From positions 1,270,082 to 1,291,704 of the forward strand of contig JH720294.1 in NCBI GenBank assembly GCA_000231825.2: 21,623 bases of DNA. Reading direction: 5' to 3'. A model generated the notes under the pieces. The model ran no database searches. It worked only from the letters and a program-made list of their open reading frames with translations, and was not told where the DNA came from. Positions 11,101-20,362 of the stretch are shown one piece after another. Positions within the stretch are counted from its first letter, which is position 1. Every line of letters starts with the position of its first letter. The DNA is from Tetrahymena elliotti 4EA (Eukaryota; Ciliophora; Oligohymenophorea; Hymenostomatida; Tetrahymenidae). The position numbers and the translations under genes are program-made.

Positions 11101-11361
11101 GCTTCTTAAACTAACAACTTTAGTTGGATGATTTGAATGACGAAGATGAATACATCTAGGACATGTTAATCCTTTCCTTGTACAATTCTAATCCAAACAA
11201 ACTTAATCTAGCTATAAATCATCATGTCCAATCTCATCGCAATTGAAAAACGGCAAAAAAGAATCAATTTCTTTTTCTGTAATCTTCTTCCCAATAAAAT
11301 GAAAATGCTCCTTGAGGCTACTCTCAGGATATTAGCCAGGTTTATTCAATTAAATCTCCAT
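8190..11361 (-). CDS. Zinc-finger (B-box-like) / WD-like beta-propeller protein, 860 residues, two exons
   Basis: Specific function is not recognisable. Exons are 11361-9366 and 8776-8190, joined across a 589-nt GT...AG intron in phase 1; together they give 861 codons ending in TGA. The ATG at 11361 is the first after an in-frame TGA upstream. Residues 41-78 hold a probable zinc-binding cluster, Cys41, Cys55, Cys60, Cys67, Cys70, His72, His75 and His78 (CPRCIHLRHSNHP), resembling a B-box but with a C-x4-C start rather than C-x2-C/H. Residues about 90-280 are charged and helical, with a TAG-TAA-TAA-TAA glutamine run near 233. From about residue 455 on, beta-propeller-like blades repeat: the patterns are LSCLCVISEDIIAIAG, VTCLAQLYLNEFFIVGYSSG, ITNLHTVEEGKFFISSS and INCLMMTTGF, then VWILIFGGDHKIKLLEL in exon 2. 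No signal peptide or membrane segment is seen. The likely role is an intracellular protein-interaction scaffold, possibly a ubiquitin-ligase-type adaptor; that part is inference. Confidence 0.85.
8754..9010. repeat. Intron tandem repeat unit 1 (contains the used splice acceptor)
   Basis: Unit 1 starts cagacaattaatgtcgtgtg and abuts unit 2 directly at 9011. Besides intron sequence it includes the first 23 nt of the downstream exon (8754-8776) and the acceptor that gives the full-length protein. The identity to unit 2 is obvious over blocks such as ctgacatcat, actaaa.tgaa.tcatac.ccaacaattttt.aattatttaaaat, and aataagctttgtttt. Confidence 0.85.
8777..9365 (-). other. 589-nt intron enlarged by tandem duplication
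   Basis: On the minus strand the intron starts GTATTC after CTATTCAG (9366) and ends AATAATAG before GAACACACGAC (8776). Splicing restores S-G-T-H-D-I-N-C-L, which matches the start of other propeller blades in the protein. It is over three times longer than the longest of the other introns here. Most of the excess is accounted for by the repeat pair 8754-9010 and 9011-9255. Confidence 0.8.
9011..9255. repeat. Intron tandem repeat unit 2 (contains a decayed copy of the splice acceptor)
   Basis: Unit 2 starts cagacaattcatgttgtgtg and runs through aataagctttgtttt to the T-rich end. On the minus strand it contains AATAATAG followed by AAACACACAACATGAATTGTCTG, a copy of the real acceptor and exon start (AATAATAG then GAACACACGACATTAATTGTCTG). 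It is fully intronic in the proposed transcript. The units differ by scattered substitutions and short indels, so the duplication is not recent. Confidence 0.85.
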
Positions 11362-11947
11362 ATTACCAAACCCAAAATATTGTAGAAATAATAATGTTTC
11401 GTATCAACTCTTAATCTTAATGAGAATTTTTAAACAGATAAAATGACTTTAAAAATGGATATATATCAATTAGCTTCTTATTTAAATTAAATTAGAAATA
11501 TACTTTGTTTTTTATATTATTCTAAATTCTACTTTTGTTTTATACTGGATCTTTACTATAAATACAACTTAAAAAATAAAGAAAAAGTAAGTAATTTATT
11601 AATCTAATAAATAACACACACCACTAAATCAATCAATCAAAATCATATATTAAATCTTATTAAAAAATTGCAAATTTCTTAAAAATATTCACAATTATTT
11701 GCTACTTTTACTTCTTCGAGTTCAACTAAAATGTTTTAAAAATATTTTAGTTATTTATCAAAAAGTTAATGAAAAAAAATCAAAAACTAAAATATTTTCT
11801 GAGTGAGATATTAAGATTTTTTTAAAGATAAAAGCAAGTGTCTTTCTGACTTAATTTCAAAATTTATCACTTCTGAGGTAGAGGGTATATATAGATTTTT
11901 CTTTACATTTTAATAATATATAGTCAATTTTTTATGATTTGTTCTCT

Positions 11948-12083
11948 TTGCCAAAAGTCAGGAGCCAGGAAAAGGTTAAATTACATTTTTATAAAAAAAT
12001 AAGTTTTCATTTATTTAATTAGAACCACTTAAAAAAAAATAGTTTCTTAAAAGCCTGTTTGAATCCTTCTTTTGGCTTTTTTT
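11948..12083 (+). ncRNA. Possible small structured RNA ending in a T run (speculative)
   Basis: GCCAAAAG at 11950-11957 is the exact reverse complement of CTTTTGGC at 12069-12076, with AGGA/TCCT able to extend the stem just inside it, and a run of seven T follows the second arm. A local alternative hairpin pairs AAAAGCC at 12049-12055 with GGCTTTT at 12074-12080. The patches around 11950-11980 and 12050-12076 are less AT-rich than their surroundings. A closed stem followed by oligo-T is what a polymerase III transcript could look like, but no known family was recognised and no clear internal A or B box was found. Confidence 0.2.
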
Positions 12084-12699
12084 ATAAAATATTTTTTAAA
12101 TGGCTTATTGATTTCAAAATTTATGCTGATATAAATTGTTGCTATTTTTGTTTTATAATAAAAAAAATCTAAATTCAGCATAAAAAAATAAGAAATCTAA
12201 ATAATTCTATCTATTAAATATGGGCTACTAAATTATGCATTCCATTCTTTAAATTAATAATACATTTTATTTTTTTTACTTTTTGATCCAATAATATATT
12301 TTATTGAAACTTATTTTCAGGTTGTAGGATTGTATGTATTTTTTTTTGTTATATTTAATTTAATAAAGTTACATCTTAATAAAACTGACATTTAAAAAGA
12401 ATATAAATATATTATACATCATTAAGCTTCCTCGAGATATTTTTTTGTTGCTAACAGGTATTTATTAACATTTGTTAGGATTCTCTCTTTAGTTTTTAAG
12501 CTTTTTAAAAAACTTAAACTAGTTTATTGAATGAATTGTATGAAAACAATTTTAAATAAATAATTAAGATAAAGAAGATTTTAGGAGATAATAAAGATCA
12601 AAAGGAGATTGATTGATAAATTAAAATACTAAATAAAGAGGAAGTTGAGATGATGCTGATAACAGTATAATTGAATATAAATATAATGTAAATAGTAGA

Positions 12700-14693
12700 T
12701 CTACTTAAACTAATATTGTCAGTCAGTCAGTCAGCTATAAATTTAAGAATTTATTTATTATTATTAATTTTGTCTTTTCAAAATAAAATTTAAAAGTATT
12801 TTAGAGTTTAATTTAAGAAATTCAGAATTATTTGTTATGATTTTCTATTTAAATAAAATATTAGAAAAAATTTAATATAGTTTATACTTTTACTTTATAT
12901 TTTAGAAATCACTAGTAGTACTTTAATTTAATAATAAAATAAAAATAATCTTACTTGATAATCAAGCATATAAATTCAATTAAAATATTTTAATGAAATA
13001 AATATTTTGGTTTTTAAATAATTTAAATTTGTAAAAAATAGCTACAGACAGAATTTTTTCTTCAGAAGTAAATGTAAGTTGAGTAGATATGATTATTGAT
13101 TTCATATAAACATTACCAGTAATAGAAATTTGTTAATTTACATTCATTTTTCTGTAAATAATAAGCAGCAATTATTTATTGATTGACAAAAAAAATCTTT
13201 TAAATAAAAGAAAATTGTATTTTAATAAAATTATATAAATAATGAGATAGAATAAAGAAAGAAGTACCATAAATTTATACTTATTTTATTCAAGGTAAGA
13301 TGGTATAATAAAAATTAGAGAGTATTTAATACTTATTACTCCTACTGTTGTTTCTGGTTGTAACTAGAAAAAAACTCAAAACAGAAACTTCAAAGTTAAG
13401 TTGATATTGTTTTTAATCATATATTTTTTATATGTAAAATCTTTTGCAAAACAATATTATTTGTAAGAGTTCAAATTATTTAATTGTAATGAAAAGTTAA
13501 GCAATTGAGTTAAAGATTGAAGATTGTAATAAAAAAGAGTAAATTATTTTTGAAATTTTTCATGACAAAATTAATCTTAAGTCTATTGATAAATATGGAA
13601 AAATTTTTATTTTCAGCTGTATCTTAAATTATTTTTAACAAATTTACCATACAATTTTTTTGATTTTTTTTTAAGTTACAGCTTCTAATCTTAAATAGGT
13701 ATAGAGATATTGTTCTTAGATCACATAAAGATATGAAAAGTAAGATAAAAATAACAAAATAGAAAATATGATATAAAATCCAAAATAATAAATTAGAATC
13801 AAAACTAGAATTCATATTTGTTTCCTTTTGTGAGTTTGAAATTGGCAGTTTTTAAAAAAATTTATTTTCTTATTCTTAAAATGGAATAAAGGTCGTATTT
13901 ATGATAGAGAAGTTAAATTTCAAATATCTCCACTTATTTTTTTAGTAATTTATTATTTGTAATAGATAATCCAAAAAATATAGTAGCTTAATGATTAAAG
14001 GCTTTCTAAAATAAAAATCCTCAGTAAAATAATAAAAAATTCATATTTTAAATAAAAACATTATGATAATAGATTTTTTTAATCATAATAAAAACTCAAA
14101 AATAATATCTGTCTATCATTAATTATAAATTGTAAAATAAAATACCTACCACTCTTTAATTCATAGATATTTTGATTTTGAAGATTTGTGTTAATACATT
14201 TTGCAGTAAATTAATATTTATAAGAAATATGAACATTTAAACTCAAGTTCATTTATTGAGTTATTAAATAATTTATTGTGTTTCATGATATAAGCTTTAG
14301 GTTATGTTGTTAATTGTTTGAAGCCAATCATTATTTTAGCTAGATTTTTAAAATAAAGGATAGATTTTTTTATTTTTAATGAAGGAATAAAATAATCTAT
14401 CTTTTTTCGAAATAAATCAAACAGCTTAAGTGTCTGAAACACAAGTGTTAATTTTATTTTCAAATTATATATTTATGGAAGGTATAAAAATTTTGGTTTG
14501 TAAATTAAAAAATGTGATTACTAATTAATTTATAAATCGCTTCAGAGCCATTAAAAAGATGAAAATATTAAAAAAGGGATATAAAAATTAAGTAAATTTT
14601 GTTAATTTTCAAAATCGAATTTAATTTATATTCACTTTATAAGAAAAACATTTACTCAAATCTTGAAAAAAGTATAAAATCATAAACTGGTAA
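12700..14693. repeat. Upstream flank of the cysteine-rich gene, duplicated copy 1
   Basis: Collinear with about 18740-20362, with many indels. Anchors in order: tttgtcttttcaaaat (12769 and 18755), tttctgtaaat followed by an attgattga block (about 13150 and 19109), attactcct followed by gaaacttcaaa (about 13337 and 19249), gctttctaa.ataaaaa (about 14002 and 19830), and agaaaaacatttact..at..t.aaaaaa.gtataaaatc (14642 and 20310) right before the start codons. The offset drifts from about 5986 to 5669 nt, so copy 2 has lost more sequence in this part. Confidence 0.8.
12718..12734. repeat. GTCA tetranucleotide microsatellite
   Basis: Four perfect GTCA units plus a G, at the left edge of the duplicated flank. 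The corresponding place in the second copy (about 18738) has a short run of the different tetranucleotide ATAG. Confidence 0.8.
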
Positions 14694-17600
14694 ATGTCTA
14701 ACAAAAAATTTTACATCTATATGGTGTTTTTATTTAATTGCATTTTGATATCTAATTCACTACAGAGTAATGATCCTGACCCTTAAAAAGACAAATAAAA
14801 TAAATAAGTTCAACATGAGAATTTTGATATTTTAGACAATTACAATCAATTAAGCTATGACCCTTTCCAAAAATCAATACAAAATTAAAAAATAATTAAT
14901 AAACACTAAGTTTTTTAGCTTGAAATAAAAGACAATAAAAGAAAATTAAATGAACTAATTTTAAAATAAATAAATTATTTTCTTAAAAAATAAAGAATTT
15001 TAGACTAATGTTACAATGGTGAATATTTTAATGTGAGAAGAAACAAGTGCTTACCATGTGATTAATAATGCTAAACTTGTGGCCTAGGTGGTCTATTAGG
15101 ATGTACAAGTTGTAAATAATAATATGTATTAATCTAGGGCTAATGTCTGTATTGTGATATTAATAATGGTAAATATTATAATTAAAATAATAACACTTGC
15201 AATAATTGCATATAAAACTGTAGAATATGCCAGGATGGTCAAATTTGTTAGGCTTGCTATACCGGGTTTTAGTTAAGCTCTAACTACAAATCATGTTACA
15301 ATGTAATAAGTAACTGTTAAACATAATAGTATTTTGATGGAACTTAATGCTAATAATGTGACTTAAAATCATGCTTAGAATGCATAAATTCACCAAAAAA
15401 TTGCACTAAATGCCAAATTAGTTAATATTTGAATACAAGTGATAATTCCTGCAAATCATGTGATCAATCGTGTGCCTAATGTATTGGCCCTGGATAGGGC
15501 GATTGTATAGTTTGCAATACAAATTACTATTCAGATTAAAATGGTAACTGTGTTAAATGTAATGAAGATGGTTACTTTAAAAGTGGTTCAAAGTGTTTAA
15601 AGTGTGACTCATCATGCTTAAAGTGCTCTGATTCATTTAAAAGTTGTACTGAGTGTACTTAGAATTTACTATTTAATTCTGTTAACAAAACTTGCAAAGA
15701 TAAATGTGATTATGGATTCTATCAATAAGGATCTAAATGTTTTCCTTGTGATTAATCATGCCGTACATGTTCAGGTTCACCCACATCATGTTTAACATGT
15801 GCTCCTAACTATTTTTAGTATGAAGGAAGTGATATGTGCAGAAAATGCCCAATTAATTCAGTGAAATAAATCTAAAATTGTGTTAAAACTTTATTAGTTT
15901 GCCAATTCAATTCAATATCTAATTAATATGAGCTAGTTTCCATTTGTGATTAATGTGTAGGTACTATGGTGGTATCAAATAACACATGCATTTAATCTTG
16001 TTCATTAATTTCTTTAAATTACATCTACAACCCTCAACTTAAAAGTTGTTAATGTTCTAGTAGTCATCCATTTTAACACAACTTAAAAGATGGTAGTATA
16101 CTTTGTAATGCTAACTAATTATTAGGTTATTTTTGTGATTCAAAAAAAATGTGCTCAATTTGCTAAATTTAAAATTGTTAGGAATGTAATTCAGATATAA
16201 AAATTTGTAATACTTGTAAAAGCGGTTTTTATCTTTGGCAGAATTATTGTATACCTAGCTGTGACTCTAGTAAAAATCTTGAAACATCTTCTTCAAAAAA
16301 ATCATGTAAATGTTTCAAGAATTATTTCTTTTTAGCAACATAAAAAATGTGTATTTCTAAGCTTGTAATAACTTCAATAAAACTATCAACTAATTCTCTA
16401 AATAATATTATCACTGTAACTTTTAACAGAGTTCCTTTTAGTGAAGAAAAGAATTCTACTAGTTTACTTATTGATCCAAATAAACTTATTTTGGATAAAG
16501 ATTATCTTATTGCTTCAAAGTAATTCTCTGATTAAACTGTAGTTTTTGAAGCAAACGTACAAAAGAATTTAAAAATCAGCTAATTTGCGATTAATTATAA
16601 TGGCGAAAAAGAAATTTACAATGTTGAAAATATAATTTTGACTTCGTAAAATGTTAATGAAAATCTAAAAGGGACTTAAAATACAATTTAAAGTATAAAC
16701 AATGCTGGATAAACTCTATCTCCTTAAGAAGGAGTTCCTTTCATGATAATTAAAACTCTGAAGAACTTCTAAATATTATGTTTGCTTTCTAACTTTGTTT
16801 AAATTCTTGGTCCTTTAGTCATCTACAAAGCTTATATACCTTAGCCTACATATGTAGGCACATTATTAGCAGCTTCATTTATCTTTACAAAAATTCCAGA
16901 TTCAAGTGAAATCAGTAGTAATAATAATCAAAGCTCATAAGCTTAAGATAATAATAGTAATTCACAAGCAGGTTAATCGATATTTTAACAGATAGGATAT
17001 GATGATGATATTTTCTCTAATTTACTTATTCCTCATTTATTACTCATCTTGGCTGTTGTTATAACATTACTTTGCTTATTTGCTAGGTGGGTTATGAAAG
17101 GAAAGCAATATACAATAACAGTTGTTAATATAGTAATGAATACTATGTCATCCTTACATTAAGGTTACATAACTTGTACTTTATTGAGTATTTTCTATGT
17201 ACTAGAAAACTCTTCATAAAAACAGAATGCAATTATGCAATTAATATTTCATATAATATTTATTATATTATTATTTTGCATAATGTCAAAGCTAGATGCA
17301 TTTCGTATTTAAATTAACATGCCAAATTTTATTCTTAACTTGAATGTGAATTCAAAGGGATGGAAGAGCTATCTCTTATTGAGCTATGTTAAAAAATATA
17401 CTTGTATACTTTTAATTATTTTCCTCAGATCTCATCCATTCTAATGTGGTATAATAATATCAATAATATTCCTGTGTTTTGCAGTCTATTTATTATATTT
17501 TAGATTTTTCTCACACAAATTTTTCACAATCTACAAAATAATTTAAGAATTTATGATATCTTTAACCTTTTTAATGTTCTCGATTTGTGCAAAGAAATAA

Positions 17601-17933
17601 ATTAATATATAAAGTTAAGATGAAATTTCAGATGAAGATATGATTGATGCTAGTAAATTCAGTTTGATTGTTCTTATACTATTTGGAATATGTTTAATAA
17701 TAAGCTTTATTTTATTTTTAGTAAGAACAGTAATACAAATTTAAACTGTAGTCTGGTAAATAATAAAATATTTTGAAGAAAGAAAACAAAATAATTTAAG
17801 AAATATTGATATAGAATCCCTCCTTAATTATTTAGAAAAAAAATAATAAAATATACAAAAAAATTATATTTTTCTTAATGCAAAAAAATCTAAGCTTTCT
17901 TCATCAATCAACAGCCTGAACTCATAATCTTGA
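14694..17933 (+). CDS. Furin-like cysteine-rich, multi-pass membrane protein, 1079 residues, intronless
   Basis: One uninterrupted frame of 1080 codons, TAA/TAG as Gln, ending in TGA. Residues about 5-22 (FYIYMVFLFNCILISNSLQS) form a signal peptide. A short Gln/Asn/Lys-rich spacer follows. Residues about 106-550 are packed with Cys in the growth-factor-receptor/furin-like pattern (for example CDQQCQTC, CDQSCAQCIGPG, CDQSCRTCSGSPTSCLTC), each unit a CxxC-type knuckle with a Y-F/Y-x-x-x-G-x-C turn; these fold as disulphide-bonded extracellular repeats. Residues about 550-690 are Cys-poor and beta-like. Residues about 690-1020 contain roughly eight hydrophobic helices, for example LLIPHLLLILAVVITLLCLF and FSLIVLILFGICLIISFILF. 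A charged cytoplasmic tail ends in a Ser-rich stretch. This architecture marks a large ciliate surface-protein group of mostly unknown function; Tetrahymena mating-type proteins share the furin-like plus membrane layout, but nothing here shows that role. A tandem copy starts at 20363. Confidence 0.9.
15312..15405 (+). repeat. Nearly identical block shared with 21530-21623
   Basis: These 94 nt match the last 94 nt of the window at 93 positions; the single difference changes a Lys codon (AAA) to Asn (AAC). Immediately upstream the two genes differ at many silent and replacement sites. The block encodes the NCQTQQYFDGTQCQQC unit onward. Confidence 0.9.
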
Positions 17934-18739
17934 TTAACTTTTATAAAAATGACTAAATTAATGCCAAAAAGAAAAAATATATGTTTTAATCAAAAGTGTG
18001 TTGATTTTGATAAAATAAATTCCATTTTAGAGCCTTTCAGATTTTTGTAGAATTATTCTGCCTGAGTTAAGAAATTTTGGACAATACTTTTAAATTATCT
18101 ACTCTTAAAAAAAAATATAATAGACTTAACTTATCTAAATTTTAGAAATGGCCCTATTAATATTATTCATGAATACTAATACTTATTTAATTAACTTATT
18201 TTAAAAGGCTTAATTTTGCAAACACCCTTTTTTGTTTATTAATTCTCAAAATTATTAATATTTTATTTTTTTTGAGAGTTTTTAATTTAAATATGGTAAG
18301 AAAAGATTCTTCTTTTACAATTCTAAAATCTCATAATGGGCTTTATTTTAGTAAAGTATATCTAAAAAGAAGGAATGAAATAATTAATAAGAAGAGGAAA
18401 CAGCGTTAGATAAATGATTAATTTTCATGATAAAGTGATTAAATAATATTGAAATAGTTCTCTACTACTTTAACATTTTAATATTTTTAAAAATTTTTGA
18501 AAAACTAAAACTAAAATTACTGAATTAAATGTTTTATAATAAAGCTCTATCTATTAAAATAGCTTTCAAATATTAAATTATGATAATTTAAATTTAATCT
18601 TTTTAAAATAAAATTTGATAGCGGAAAAGAAGTTTCTGAATCAATAAATTCTTTATTTGTTTAACATTTTTTAAATTTTTCTAAAATTTATACCAAAATT
18701 AATCAATAAATTGTATTATATTTCAACTATTTTAAATAG

Positions 18740-20362
18740 ATAGATAATATGATTTTTGTCTTTTCAAAATTAAAATTAATTGTAGGATTAAGCTTGATTT
18801 CAGAAATTTGTAAATATTTTTTATGAATTTGTTTAAACTAAAATATTAGAAAAAAAAAAAATTTTGTATTTGATTTTATTACTTAGAAATAATAATATTT
18901 GTTGATTATTTAATTAAACAAAAAAAAAAGTTTAAAATGCTAATAAAATATATCATTTGAATTGAAAATATTTTATTTTTCAATATATAATTTTATATTT
19001 TATTTTAATAATAACAAACTTCTTTCATCAAATAAATGTTAGCTGATATGACTGAATTCTTAGAAATATAACTAATAAATAAATATTGGTTAAAATTACA
19101 TTGATTTTTCTGTAAATGAAAAGTAGTAATTATTGATTGATAAATATTTTAAATAAAAGAAATTTTTACTTGAATAAAATTTTACAAATTAAGAGATAGA
19201 GTAAATTATGATTTTTTACTAATTTTATAATAGAGTTTTCTAACTAATTACTCCTCTTACTCCGGCTACTCTCAGGTTATCATTAGAAGGAAATATAGAA
19301 ACTTCAAAATTCATTTGATATTTTTTTTTACCATACAATATTTTGCAAGAATTAAAAATGTTTGATTTTTATGAAAATGAAAGATAATCAAACTTAATAT
19401 TTCAGGATGTTATAAATTGTAACAAAAAAGAGTAAATTCCATTTAAAATCTTTCATGATTAATTTTATTGTAAATTAATTAAATAAAAGAAATGTTCTGA
19501 TGAATAACGAAAAAATTTTATATTCAATAGCAGCTTAGATTATTATAAATAAATTTACCATTCAATTTTTTGTATTTTTAAGTTGTAACTAAATCTAAAA
19601 TTAATATAGTCATATTGTACTTAAATAACAAGAAAAATAAAACATTTTGTTAAAGGATTGAAACTATACATATTATTTTGAATAAAAGTTCTTATCAATA
19701 TCTACCTATTTTTCTAAGTTTAAAATAATAAAAAAAATATTTCAACTTATCTTTTTTTGAAATTTTATTACAGTCGATAAGTTAATATAATTGATTTCTA
19801 ATAATACTACTAAATGAAGCTAAACGCTTTCTAATATAAAAACCTAAAATACAATATAAAAAATTGATATTTTAATTTTATCTATACATAAATGTTTGAT
19901 TCATAATAGATCTTCTATTTAAAATTAATTTGGAATAAATAAAACTCAAAACCATCAGTGTATAAAAAGGAGTAATCAAACTAAAAACTATTGAATTATT
20001 GTATTATTTCAATATAAATTGATAAGTAAATATCTAAAACTGTATGATTGTTAGGTTTTGAAAACTTTCTTTAGACTGTCTGTCTGTCTGTCTGCCTGTA
20101 AAACTAATATCGATTTTCTTGTCTAATTAGATTTAAGATATATAAGGGAATTTTGGTTTTGAAATTAAAAAAATGAGTGATTTTTAATTAACTTACAAAC
20201 TAATCAGATTCAGTGTAATTTAAAAAATAAAAAGACTAAGAAGTCTCTGAAAATTAATTAAATCGAGCTAATTAATCATCAAAGTCTAATTAAGTCTATA
20301 TTCTCTTAATAAGAAAAACATTTACTTAGATCATAAAAAAGGATAAAATCAAATACTAGTTG
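18740..20362. repeat. Upstream flank of the cysteine-rich gene, duplicated copy 2
   Basis: Collinear partner of 12700-14693 in the same orientation. Conservation is patchy over most of its length and strongest in the last 60 nt before the start codon and around the attactcct and gctttctaa blocks. Because both flank and gene are repeated in order, one segment of about 6 kb was duplicated, rather than the coding sequence alone. Confidence 0.8.
20076..20099. repeat. CTGT tetranucleotide microsatellite
   Basis: Four CTGT units followed by an imperfect CTGCCTGT tail. The matching part of the first flank copy (roughly 14420-14440) shows only a single gtgtctg, so the run expanded after the duplication or was lost from the other copy. 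Confidence 0.8.

Larger units (their letters stand above)
11362..14693. other. Intergenic stretch; divergent promoter region and duplicated flank
   Basis: The genes on either side diverge, so both 5' ends face this region. Immediately right of 11361 is the 5' flank of the zinc-finger/propeller gene; immediately left of 14694 is that of the cysteine-rich gene. I find no convincing coding frame: the minus-strand frame at 13624-13815 is low-complexity (F, I, L, Y, N). From about 12.7 kb rightwards the DNA is homologous to 18.7-20.4 kb. A structured patch at 11948-12083 and a GTCA microsatellite at 12718 are described separately. Confidence 0.6.
17934..20362. other. Intergenic stretch between the two tandem gene copies
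   Basis: The first 800 nt or so are the 3' flank of the first copy, with no frame or motif worth calling. From about 18740 the DNA is the second copy of the duplicated flank (see 12700-14693) and must contain the promoter of the second gene copy. The CTGT microsatellite at 20076 sits inside it. No RNA gene was recognised. Confidence 0.6.

Noticed and set aside
12050..12080. tRNA-like B-box (tttgaatcc)
   Set aside because: No cloverleaf could be formed upstream and no A box or anticodon arm was seen.
13624..13815. Minus-strand hydrophobic frame
   Set aside because: Low-complexity, and the homologous flank around 19.5-19.7 kb shows no corresponding conserved frame.
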